Origin: Stappia indica | GTDB lineage: Bacteria; Pseudomonadota; Alphaproteobacteria; Rhizobiales; Stappiaceae | DNA: 64,000 nucleotides | Reading direction: 5' to 3' | Assembly (NCBI RefSeq): GCF_009789575.1 | Contig: NZ_CP046908.1 | Coordinates: forward strand, 2,583,001-2,647,000 | Shown here: positions 30,521 to 38,050 of the stretch, one piece after another | How positions within the stretch are numbered: position 1 is the stretch's first letter | Layout of the letters: each line of letters starts with the position of its first letter | Program-made: the position numbers and the translations under genes | The notes under the pieces: model-generated | Told to the model about the DNA's origin: nothing | The model's input: the letters and a program-made list of their open reading frames with translations, nothing else | Databases searched by the model: none

Positions 30521-30958
30521 ATGCCCATTGTCATCGCTCTCGTGATCGGAGCGTTATTCGGGTCCGGCATTGCAATTTCCGGCATGGCAAATCCCGCCAA
30601 GGTGCTGAACTTCTTCGACGTGGCCGGAGCCTGGGACCCGTCGCTGGCTTTCGTCATGGGCGGTGCGCTGGCCGTCGCCTTTGTCGGTTACCGCCTTGTG
30701 CTGAAGCGGCCTGCGCCTCTGTGCGACGTCAAGTTCCATCTGCCGACCCGGCGTGACATCGACGCCGAACTGGTCGGTGGCTCGGCCCTGTTCGGCATCG
30801 GCTGGGGGATCGCCGGCTTCTGCCCCGGCGGCTCCGTCCCGGCGCTTGGCCTGGGCGAACCGGATGCGCTGGTTTTCGTAGTCTCGATGCTTGCAGGCAT
30901 CATGATCGCGCGCAGCTTGCGCAGATGGATGGAGACACGTCGTGTGGCCGTTTCGTAA
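30521..30958 (+). CDS. YeeE/YedE-family sulfur transporter, second half
   Basis: 145 residues, four membrane helices. SGMANPAKVLNFFDVAGAWDPSLAF is the typical start of the second half, and IGWGIAGFCPGGSVPALG carries the partner Cys. It makes a functional pair with the gene just upstream. The 3' end overlaps the GTG start of the DUF442 gene by 17 bp. Confidence 0.93.
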   Translation: MPIVIALVIGALFGSGIAISGMANPAKVLNFFDVAGAWDPSLAFVMGGALAVAFVGYRLVLKRPAPLCDVKFHLPTRRDIDAELVGGSALFGIGWGIAGFCPGGSVPALGLGEPDALVFVVSMLAGIMIARSLRRWMETRRVAVS

Positions 30959-31289
30959 AGCCTCGCGCTTCCGCCGTGTGGATGACCTCTATTCGGTCAC
31001 CGGCCAGCTCAAGGTCGAGGACCTGCCGGCCATCGCGGAAGCCGGTTTCACGGTTCTCGTCTGCATCCGGCCCGATGGCGAGGAAAGAGCCCAGGCTGCC
31101 TTCGCCGACCTTGCCGCCGCCGCACAAAATCTGGGGTTGATCTCGCACCATATTCCGGTGTCCGGCTTGCCCAGCCCAGAGCAGGTCGCGGCAATGCGTG
31201 AGGTGTTGGCCGCGAGCGAGGGCCAGATTCTCGGCTGGTGTCGCTCCGGCGCGCGCGCCGAAACATTGCGCCGCATGGCCGGCGATTGA
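30942..31289 (+). CDS. DUF442 / Blh N-terminal sulfurtransferase-like protein
   Basis: 115 residues from GTG 30942, overlapping the YeeE stop. The fold is that of a cysteine phosphatase/rhodanese-like protein: DDLYSVTGQLKVEDLPAIAEAGF at the start and the P-loop WCRSGARAE (C-x5-R) at the end. In the BigR-regulated Blh protein this domain is fused to the ETHE1-like domain; here it is a separate gene in the same operon. It probably moves sulfane sulfur from thiosulfate or persulfide to glutathione. Confidence 0.9.
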   Translation: MWPFRKASRFRRVDDLYSVTGQLKVEDLPAIAEAGFTVLVCIRPDGEERAQAAFADLAAAAQNLGLISHHIPVSGLPSPEQVAAMREVLAASEGQILGWCRSGARAETLRRMAGD

Positions 31290-31300
31290 GGACCATTTTC

Positions 31301-33055
31301 ATGCAACGCTGGTTTCCCGTGGTCGACTGGGCGCGGCGCTACGACAGGGCCACGCTCGGGGCGGACGGGCTGGCGGCGGTGATCGTCACCATCATGCTGA
31401 TCCCGCAATCGCTGGCCTATGCGATGCTGGCCGGCCTGCCGCCCGAAGTCGGGCTCTATGCATCCATCCTGCCGCTGTTGGCCTATGCCATCTTCGGATC
31501 ATCGCGCACGTTGGCCGTGGGGCCGGTCGCGGTCGTCTCGCTGATGACCGCATCGGCCATCGCTCCGGTCACGGCGGCGGGACTGGCCGACGGCATGACG
31601 GCGGCTGTCGTGCTGGCCGCGCTGTCGGGTCTCGTCCTCATCCTGATGGGCGTGCTGAGGCTTGGCTTCCTTGCGAACTTCCTCAGCCATTCCGTCATTT
31701 CCGGCTTCATCACCGCATCCGGTATCCTGATTGCAGCCGGGCAGTTGCGGCACATTCTCGGCGTATCGGGAGGCGGCGACACACTGCCGGAAATCATCTC
31801 ATCGCTGGCTGGACAATGGGGCGCGATCAATTCCGTCACGCTCGCAACCGGCGCCGCAGTGCTGGCCTTTCTCTATGTGGCGCGCCGCTGGGCGAAAGCC
31901 GCGCTGGTGGCAATCGGCCTGCCGCTATGGTTGGCCGATGCAGTCGCTCGCGTAGCCCCCGTCGTGGCTATCGCCGCGACCATCCTTGCTGCCACCATGC
32001 TCGGACTCGGCGACAAGGGTGTCGCGCTGGTCGGGGCCATTCCCTCCGGCTTGCCAGTTCCGGGCTTTCCGCGCGTCACGCTCGACCTGAGCCTGGCGCT
32101 CACGCCGGCTGCGGTGCTGATCTCGGCGGTAGGTTTCGTTGAGTCGGTTTCCGTCGCGCAGACGCTGGCGGCGCGGCGCCGCGAAAGGATCATCGCCGAT
32201 CAGGAACTGATCGGGCTGGGGGCCGCAAACATCGCGGCATCCATCTCGTCGGGCTATCCCGTCACCGGCGGTTTTGCGCGTTCGGTCGTCAATTTCGACG
32301 CGGGAGCGAGAACGCCCGCGGCCGGCGTATTCACCGCCGTTGGCATCGCGCTGGCGACGCTCTATCTGACGCCATGGTTGGCCAACCTGCCGCAGGCGAC
32401 GCTGGCCGCGACCATCATTCTGGCGGTCCTGTCGCTGGTCGACCTCAGGGCACTGATGCGGACCTGGCGCTATTCCCGCTCGGATTTCGCCGCGATGGCG
32501 ACGACGATCCTCGTCACCCTGCTATGGGGCGTCGAGACGGGCATCACATCCGGGGTCATCCTGTCGCTGGTCCTGCATCTGTGGCGTACCAGCCGGCCGC
32601 ATACGGCAGTTGTCGGGCAGGTTCCCGGCACCGAGCATTACCGCAATGTCGAGCGCCACGAGGTGATCACGCATCCCGAGATCGTCTCGCTGCGCGTCGA
32701 CGAAGGCCTGTGGTTCGCCAATGCCCGCTTTCTGGAGGATCGCATCGCCGCCGTTGTGGCGGCGCAGCCTGCCATACGGCATGTCATCCTCATGTCCCCG
32801 GCGGTCAATGCAATAGATACCAGCGCGCTGGAAAGCCTGGAGGAGATCAACCGCCGCCTGAAGGAACAGGGCATCGGCTTCCACCTCTCCGAGGTCAAGG
32901 GACCGGTCATGGATCGTCTGGCCAGGACCGACTTCCTGAACCATCTGAACGGGCTCGTGTTTCTGAGCCAGCACGAGGCCGTGAACAGCTTGCTGTCGGG
33001 CGCGCTGCGTCTTGGCTCATCTCCGGAACAGACGCAGATCGACGCTTCTGTGTAG
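31301..33055 (+). CDS. SulP-family anion permease with STAS domain
   Basis: 584 residues from ATG 31301, 11 bp after the DUF442 stop. SulP features: VTIMLIPQSLAYAMLAGLPPEVGLYASILPLLAY at the start, about 11-12 membrane helices, GFVESVSVAQTLAARRRERI, NIAASISSGYPVTGGFARS, and a C-terminal STAS domain from about residue 450 (AVNAIDTSALESLEEINRRL). Sulfate, sulfite or bicarbonate are usual substrates. As last gene of the sulfur operon it would move the end product of sulfide oxidation. Confidence 0.93.
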   Translation: MQRWFPVVDWARRYDRATLGADGLAAVIVTIMLIPQSLAYAMLAGLPPEVGLYASILPLLAYAIFGSSRTLAVGPVAVVSLMTASAIAPVTAAGLADGMTAAVVLAALSGLVLILMGVLRLGFLANFLSHSVISGFITASGILIAAGQLRHILGVSGGGDTLPEIISSLAGQWGAINSVTLATGAAVLAFLYVARRWAKAALVAIGLPLWLADAVARVAPVVAIAATILAATMLGLGDKGVALVGAIPSGLPVPGFPRVTLDLSLALTPAAVLISAVGFVESVSVAQTLAARRRERIIADQELIGLGAANIAASISSGYPVTGGFARSVVNFDAGARTPAAGVFTAVGIALATLYLTPWLANLPQATLAATIILAVLSLVDLRALMRTWRYSRSDFAAMATTILVTLLWGVETGITSGVILSLVLHLWRTSRPHTAVVGQVPGTEHYRNVERHEVITHPEIVSLRVDEGLWFANARFLEDRIAAVVAAQPAIRHVILMSPAVNAIDTSALESLEEINRRLKEQGIGFHLSEVKGPVMDRLARTDFLNHLNGLVFLSQHEAVNSLLSGALRLGSSPEQTQIDASV

Positions 33056-33302
33056 CGTCACTGCAATTCCAGCATTTTCCCTTATCGATTTCGCTGGTGA
33101 ATTCCGCAGCGTCAGAAATCGACTATCTCGTGCATCCGGCTCACCGAGCTTTCCGTCGAAGCATTCGCCGTCCGCCTGTGAGTCTGGTCAGGGATAGGAC
33201 GGCTTGCAGGAAGATAAAGACACGCCGTTCCCGGTCAGTGCACGACGATCTTCGCACCGGACTTCACGCGGTCGTGCAGGTCGATGACCTCCTGGTTGGG
33301 AA

Positions 33303-33755
33303 GACGGATATGCTGGCGTCTGGCTGGCGCTTGCGATCGCATTCTCGACCGTCATCCGCTCGCCCGCCACCTCGGCGCTGGCCGCGCTGTCGGTCTGGCT
33401 GGTGCTCACCGTGTTCTGGGGCATGATCGCGCCGTTGGTGGCCGGGATCGTCGCGCCGATCGACCCGTTCGATCCGATCAGCGTGCTCAACCGCTTTGAG
33501 TGGCAGCAGGCGATCGCCCGCATCTCGCCGCAGACGCTCTATGGCGAGGTTACGGGGCTGCTACTGAACCCTGCCGCGCGCTCCGTCGGGCCGCTGTTCA
33601 TGCACCAGATGCAGGGCGCGGTGATAGGAGCGCCGCTGCCGACCCTACAGAGCCTGCTGATCGTTTGGCCCCAGATCTCCGGACTGATCGCCGCGATGCT
33701 GGTCCTGTTCACGCTCGCCTATGTCGTGTTCCAGCGGCAGGAGGTGCGGGCATGA
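33303..33755 (+). pseudogene. ABC-2-type permease, 5'-truncated remnant
   Basis: From about 33312 the frame reads GVWLALAIAFSTVIRSPATS and on through ALSVWLVLTVFWGMIAPLVAG to a TGA at 33753-33755 after VFQRQEVRA. These ~148 residues are the C-terminal half of an ABC-2 permease (NosY-like export permease), including the last membrane helices. No ATPase or N-terminal half is nearby. Just upstream, on the opposite strand, the C-terminal tail of a second, unidentified protein (RLPNQEVIDLHDRV...IVVH, stop at about 33238) abuts it, so 33,240-33,310 looks like a recombination joint. Confidence 0.6.
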
Positions 33756-34071
33756 TAGCCGCGGGCCTGAGCCATTGAACGCCATCCTCCGCTTGACGCA
33801 AGCTGATCTGGCGGAGGAGTTCTGCATTTTCCGTCTGGCAGGTAAGCGACTGGCTGGAGGCGCGAACCCATGTGGCTGTCGCTATCGCCAGATTGCGGGA
33901 TACTCCCGCCCGTCGTCGCCCAGCCTTTCGCTCAAGTTGTGGATATACGATTAGCTACCCCGACACCAAAATATTGTAACAAGCGGCAGGTTCTAACGCA
34001 TTTAGGAGAATGATGGTGGCTTTCCCATCGAGAGGCGTTCTGAAGAAGTCCGCAATCGTGACCATCATTTG
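33756..34071. other. non-coding stretch left of IS3-family element
   Basis: No gene is supported. Open frames here are short and without a recognisable start or domain; the leftward one from 34680 is a read-out from the IS in the wrong frame. No continuation of the interrupted integrase gene was found. Confidence 0.4.
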
Positions 34072-34105
34072 TGGTCTGACCCCATAAGGTGGTCCGGTTT
34101 CAGTC

Positions 34106-34999
34106 TTAATGCATGATTGGCTTTTCGGCCATCGCCTGTGCCGATGATGGAGGTGCGCCAGGTGGCGATGGCGGCCAGACAATGGCCTCTGGTGCGGGTG
34201 GTTTGTAACCGAGTGATGAGTGTGGCCTCTCGGTGTTGTAGTAGCGCCGCCATGCCTCGATGATGACCTTGGCCTCGGCGAGGCTGTAGAAGATCTCACC
34301 GTTGAGCAGTTCGTCGCGCAGCTTCGAGTTGAAGCTCTCGCAGTAGCCGTTCTCCCAAGGGCTGCCGGGTTCGATGAACGCGGTCCTGGCGCCGACGGCC
34401 ACGATCCAGTCCCGCACGGCCTTGGCGATGAACTCCGGGCCGTTGTCGGAACGAACATGGCCAGGAACCCCGCGCAGGATGAACAGGTCCGACAGGACGT
34501 CGATGACGTCGGTTGAGTTGAGCTTGCGGTCGATCCTAATCGCCAGGCACTCTCGGGTGAACTCATCGATAATGTTGAGCATGCGGAACTTCCGGCCATT
34601 GTGGGTCCGGCTTTCGACGAAGTCATAGGACCAGACATGGTTTGGGTACTCGGGCCGAAGCCGGACGCACGATCCGTCATTTAGCCAGAGGCGGCCTCTC
34701 TTCGGTTGCTTGTGGGGAACCTTCAGCCCCTCCCGCCGCCAGATGCGCTCGACACGTTTGGCGTTCACCGTCCAACCCTCCGACCGCAGCATCGCCGTGA
34801 TCCGGCGATAGCCATAGCGGCCATAGCGGGAGGCGAGCCGAATGATGGCGGCAGTGAGAACCTCGTCATCAGGCCGACCTCTCGGCCGCTTGCGCTGAGT
34901 CGAACGGTGCTGTCCGAGAACCTTGCAGGCAAACCGCTCCGAGACGGAGAACTTCGCCACGACATGGTCAACGCAGCGACGACGACGGGCGGGGCTCAA
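34106..34999 (-). CDS. IS3-family transposase OrfB
   Basis: 297 residues. rve-type DDE integrase core: HTH_21 segment SRYGRYGYRRITAMLR, first Asp in HVWSYDFVESRT, second Asp in VRSDNGPEFIA, Glu in SPWENGYCESFNSKLRDELL, and the C-terminal YYNTERPHSSLGYKPPA. Its start overlaps the end of orfA; IS3 elements normally make the active OrfAB by a -1 slip in this overlap. Intact. Confidence 0.96.
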   Translation of the reverse strand: MSPARRRRCVDHVVAKFSVSERFACKVLGQHRSTQRKRPRGRPDDEVLTAAIIRLASRYGRYGYRRITAMLRSEGWTVNAKRVERIWRREGLKVPHKQPKRGRLWLNDGSCVRLRPEYPNHVWSYDFVESRTHNGRKFRMLNIIDEFTRECLAIRIDRKLNSTDVIDVLSDLFILRGVPGHVRSDNGPEFIAKAVRDWIVAVGARTAFIEPGSPWENGYCESFNSKLRDELLNGEIFYSLAEAKVIIEAWRRYYNTERPHSSLGYKPPAPEAIVWPPSPPGAPPSSAQAMAEKPIMH

Positions 35000-35274
35000 T
35001 AGTTTCCCGAGGCAGCCTCTTTCAGGATCAGCTTCTCGAGCGTCAGGTCCGACACAGCCTTGCGCAGCCGGTCGTTCTCCTTCTCGAGCTCCTCCAGCCG
35101 CTTCACCTGGTCACCCTTCAGGCCGCCGAACTCCTTGCGCCAGCGGTAATACGTGAACTGCGTCACGCCGATCGTGCGAACCGCCTCGCCAACCGATCTT
35201 CCTTGCGACAGCAGAACATCGACCTGGCGAAGCTTCGCGACGATCTCTTCCGGCTTGTGCTTCTTCTGGGGCAT
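34996..35274 (-). CDS. IS3-family transposase OrfA
   Basis: 92 residues. HTH (transposase_8) protein: KHKPEEIVAKLRQVDVLLSQGRSVGEAVRTIGVTQFTYYRWRKEFGG, followed by a leucine-zipper-like segment RLEELEKENDRLRKAVSDLTLEKLIL. It binds the IS ends. The stop overlaps the orfB start. Intact. Confidence 0.95.
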   Translation of the reverse strand: MPQKKHKPEEIVAKLRQVDVLLSQGRSVGEAVRTIGVTQFTYYRWRKEFGGLKGDQVKRLEELEKENDRLRKAVSDLTLEKLILKEAASGNY

Positions 35275-35340
35275 TCCAAAGTCCTCTCCAACGGCTCAAT
35301 AGCCTACTTCACAGAGGACCACTTTTCAGGGGGCAGACCA

Positions 35341-35689
35341 GTAAGCTGGCACGCACATCACCGGTCAATTCGAACTGAACAGGCCGACCCGTCTTTTGTT
35401 GAACGACCATCGCCCGCTTTCGTATCTCCGATCCAGTGACCAAGTTTCCGATTTTGATCTTTACCAGATCGCAGCCACGAAGCTTGCTGTCGATAGCAAG
35501 ATCAAAAAGAGCACGATCCCGAACACGCCCTTCTCGATCAAGGAAGAAGCGGATTGCCCATATCTGTTTCTGCGTCAACGGGCGTTTTAGTTCCAACTGT
35601 CTTTCCGGCATTCCAGGCAGCGCGGCCGCGAACTGCGGCATCGTAGTGAGAGTAACCCATTTTATTTCTCCTAGGCCGTGATTGGCCAA
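35341..35689 (-). pseudogene. tyrosine recombinase/integrase, cut off by the IS3-family element
   Basis: Leftward from ATG 35689: about 115 residues of an alphaproteobacterial tyrosine recombinase, with LTQKQIWAIRFFLDREGRVRDRALFDLAIDSKLRGCDLVKIKIG (contains the first catalytic Arg) and RAMVVQQKTGRPVQFELTGDVRASL. The frame enters the IS right end at 35340, so the box II HxxR and Tyr nucleophile are missing. The rest was not found on the other side of the IS. Non-functional. Confidence 0.85.
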
Positions 35690-36007
35690 GGGAATAACGA
35701 AGCGACGACAGCAATGGGGCCGACGGCCGACTGGCAGATCTCAGCAGCGTGCGATGGAAAGCAGCCGCTCTAATGCGAGGGCGGCAGCGCCCGAGCCAAG
35801 GAGGTGAAACCGCGTTCGTGATCGCGACGAGAAGCTTGTTCGCATCCCGTTTGGTCAGATTCCAATCAGCGGAGCAGCGAAAGCGCGCGGACACCCGATC
35901 GCCTCCTAGGCCGCGGTATTCCGCAACGTCGGACCTTTGCAAGAAGAGGTCTTGAATAAGCCGTGCACCTGCCCTATTCTCACTTGTGTAGCGTGAGATA
36001 GGTGACG
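35690..36007. other. spacer between integrase fragment and defence operon
   Basis: No supported gene. A leftward frame covering this stretch reads ENRAGARLIQDLFLQRSDVAEY and may be a worn remnant, but it lacks a sensible start and runs antisense into the integrase frame. The right end contains an inverted repeat just before the operon. Confidence 0.4.
35973..36002 (+). promoter_or_regulatory. inverted repeat overlapping the ribosome-binding site of the defence operon
   Basis: CCTATTCTCAC (35973-35983) and GTGAGATAGG (35993-36002) pair with one bulged base around a 9-nt loop. The right arm includes the AGGTG that serves as Shine-Dalgarno for the first gene, so it could be an operator for the winged-helix first gene or an RNA hairpin that hides the ribosome site. 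Role is inferred. Confidence 0.5.
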
Positions 36008-36583
36008 ATGATGAGATATCAGATGTTGAGTCCTGACCAAGAGCCCGTGCTTGCGGGAGCTCTGAATGGCAAGTTCGCATTCTCACTCATGATCCGAGGC
36101 ATCAAAGGCAATCCCCTTTTGCCCACACCGCTCTTTATTGACTTCCAGGATGTTCAAGTCGCGACCGCCAGCTTTCTTCGGGAATCCGTATTTTCCCTTA
36201 AGTCTTACCTGCGCGCCATGGATTCGAAATATTACGCGGTCGCGGCAAACGTGAATGACCCGGTCTATGATGAATTTCTGATGGTTGCACACGCAAAAAA
36301 TGATGCCATCATTAGCTGTCGCCTGGATGAGAACGATCAGGTCTCGGACATTGGACTCGTTGGACAACTTGATCCGAAACAGCAGATTACTTTCGACCTC
36401 GTGAACAGGCTACGCGAGGCCGATGCTAACACCCTGAAGGAGCGTTACGGGGAAGCAGAGAAGACGACCGCTTGGAACAACCGACTCGCTGGATTGGCCG
36501 CTCGCGGCCTTATTCGGGAGTTTTCAAAGGGACGCGCCAAATATTACAGGCCCGTCGTGGAGGTGGGTAATAATGGGCGCTGA
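36008..36583 (+). CDS. STAS-like (DUF4325-type) and winged-helix protein
   Basis: 191 residues from ATG 36008; ATG 36011 has better spacing from AGGTG and is as likely. Residues ~25-115 have the DUF4325 STAS-like pattern: strand LFIDFQDVQVATASFLRESVFSL followed by Tyr/Leu-rich helix and YYAVAANVNDPVYDEF. Residues ~140-185 look like a winged helix: QITFDLVNRLREADANTLKERY, then TTAWNNRLAGLAARGLIREFSKGRAKYYRPV. So a regulator or adaptor, possibly DNA-binding. STAS-like/GHKL pairs recall anti-anti-sigma/anti-sigma partners, and a GHKL ATPase is three genes on. It overlaps the next gene by 11 bp. Confidence 0.75.
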   Translation: MMRYQMLSPDQEPVLAGALNGKFAFSLMIRGIKGNPLLPTPLFIDFQDVQVATASFLRESVFSLKSYLRAMDSKYYAVAANVNDPVYDEFLMVAHAKNDAIISCRLDENDQVSDIGLVGQLDPKQQITFDLVNRLREADANTLKERYGEAEKTTAWNNRLAGLAARGLIREFSKGRAKYYRPVVEVGNNGR

Positions 36584-36923
36584 ATTTCTTAGCAGGACCA
36601 AGAAAACGATTCGCAAGACCATCGACAATCATCGCGTGGCCTTGGCGACCGCTAACCTGTTCTCGACGATTCCGGGCGAAAAGCCCCGTATTTACCTGGG
36701 GACGATCAGTTCCGGTGTGGCCGTGGCCGCAGGGGAATCTTTCATCGCGGAAGCAAGAAAATCGGGCTCTGTCACACTCCGGCGCGGGAATGACACCGTG
36801 GGCACCATGGATAACCCATCGACGCAAGTGGTTTCCTCCATTCAGCAGTCGGGCGGTGTGGCCCGCGCGATCGTACAGCGGGTTCATCTTGTGTCAGGCA
36901 AGGTGGACGTCACGCTGTGCTAA
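36573..36923 (+). CDS. unknown 116-aa protein in the extended Kiwa operon
   Basis: Not recognised. ATG 36573 lies inside the end of the upstream gene with GGAGGTGGG before it. Begins basic (LSRTKKTIRKTIDNHRVALATANLF), continues with short strands (KPRIYLGTISSGVAVAAGESFIAEARKSG) and ends VHLVSGKVDVTLC. Probably a small beta-rich soluble protein; no signal or membrane segment. The stop overlaps the GTG of the next gene (GTGCTAA). Its conservation with the neighbours would show whether it is an essential part. Confidence 0.75.
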   Translation: MGAEFLSRTKKTIRKTIDNHRVALATANLFSTIPGEKPRIYLGTISSGVAVAAGESFIAEARKSGSVTLRRGNDTVGTMDNPSTQVVSSIQQSGGVARAIVQRVHLVSGKVDVTLC

Positions 36924-38050
36924 TCGACACGACCAAGAGTACCGAGCTCCAAACCCGCATGCTCACGGACAACCCGCACATCAACACGATGTGCCTGGGT
37001 TGTGGCAATTGCCCAGACCGCGACATTTGTGGCGGCCTGAGCATCGAGGCTCAGATCATGGATTGTCTCCACCATTGCTGCGGTGCGTCTGACACCTGCA
37101 CCAAGGTTTGTCCGGGCAACGCTATCGTCTTTCCCCAGCAGGTTCGGGAAATCGGTGGCTTCGATCTCCACGCCACGCCCCGTGCGCCAGCTCTCCCGGT
37201 TGTCCTAAAGGGAGATGTGGTGGAGTTGATCTACCATGGCAGCCGTCGCGTTCAGGCGCTCGAAGCGGACGTGGTTGCGTTGAGACTGGCTGATGTCGTG
37301 GACTTCCGCCGCAAGCGTACCAAGCATGTGAGCGCCGAGGTGCTTCGCGAGGCCTTCCGTCTCTCGCCCGATTGCAAGGTAATCCTGACGGGCGTCGATC
37401 ACGACAACAAGATTGAACCGTGGTGGTCCCTGGGCCCCGCGCGCCCGGCGATTATACGAGACCTAGTAGCCAATGGCGTCCAGATGGTCACCACGCCAAA
37501 TTTCAGCCTGGTGCTCGACCATCCTCGTTGGGACGACCTGCACGCAATGAAACGGATCGCCCTTGTCTTCTCTGAATTCCAGGAAAATGGCCTCGCCTGC
37601 GCATTGCATCCGAATGGCAGGACCTTTCAGGATTTCGAGCGCTGGCGGACTTTCGTCGCCGAGCGCCCAGAAGTGCAGGTCATGGCCTATGAGTTCATCA
37701 CCGGGCCAGATCGATCTGGACGGCGGCAATTTCATTTGGATCGATTGGCCGAACTGGCCGCAGCAGCCGACCGTCCACTGGACATCATTGTCCGGGGCAA
37801 TCCGCAGGTTATTCCATTCCTGCGCCGCCATTTTCGAGAGGTGCTATACATCGACACGACGGCCTTCATGAAAACGCAGAAGCGCCAAATGGCCGAGCGG
37901 GTCGCGAATAACGCGCTTGAGTGGGTTTCATCGAAAACGTCACCGGGAGCTCCACTCGATCCGCTGCTGAGGACCAATCTTGAGGAACAGGTGGCTTATC
38001 TTCGCGCTGCCTACTATGGTCAGCCGCTGCCTGCGGCGAAAGCCGCTTGA
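36917..38050 (+). CDS. cysteine-rich DUF4417-like protein in the extended Kiwa operon
   Basis: 377 residues from GTG 36917, overlapping the upstream stop. The N-terminus has nine Cys in its first 65 residues (26, 29, 32, 38, 50, 54, 55, 61, 65), arranged CLGCGNC...C and CCGASDTCTKVCP, which looks like iron-sulfur or zinc ligands. From about residue 100 an alpha/beta barrel-like region follows; NGVQMVTTPNFSLVLDHPRWDDLHAMKR resembles the core of DUF4417 proteins of phages and mobile elements. Two ideas are open: a redox sensor or a nucleic-acid/nucleotide enzyme. The stop overlaps the TTG start of the GHKL gene. Family call is tentative. Confidence 0.7.
   Translation: MLIDTTKSTELQTRMLTDNPHINTMCLGCGNCPDRDICGGLSIEAQIMDCLHHCCGASDTCTKVCPGNAIVFPQQVREIGGFDLHATPRAPALPVVLKGDVVELIYHGSRRVQALEADVVALRLADVVDFRRKRTKHVSAEVLREAFRLSPDCKVILTGVDHDNKIEPWWSLGPARPAIIRDLVANGVQMVTTPNFSLVLDHPRWDDLHAMKRIALVFSEFQENGLACALHPNGRTFQDFERWRTFVAERPEVQVMAYEFITGPDRSGRRQFHLDRLAELAAAADRPLDIIVRGNPQVIPFLRRHFREVLYIDTTAFMKTQKRQMAERVANNALEWVSSKTSPGAPLDPLLRTNLEEQVAYLRAAYYGQPLPAAKAA

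Larger units (their letters stand above)
34072..35340 (-). mobile_element. IS3-family insertion sequence, complete
   Basis: About 1269 bp, transcribed leftward. Imperfect terminal repeats: TGGTCTGCCCCCTGAAAAGT on the right (complement of bases up to 35340) and TGGTCTGACCCCATAAGGT from 34072 on the left. It encodes orfA and orfB with overlapping ends. No direct target duplication flanks it (left neighbour TTG, right neighbour GTA), which suggests that one flank was lost after insertion. Its right end cuts an integrase gene. Confidence 0.92.

Noticed and set aside
33955-34680. 241-codon leftward frame over IS end and spacer
   Set aside because: Out of frame with OrfB; read-through of the IS edge.
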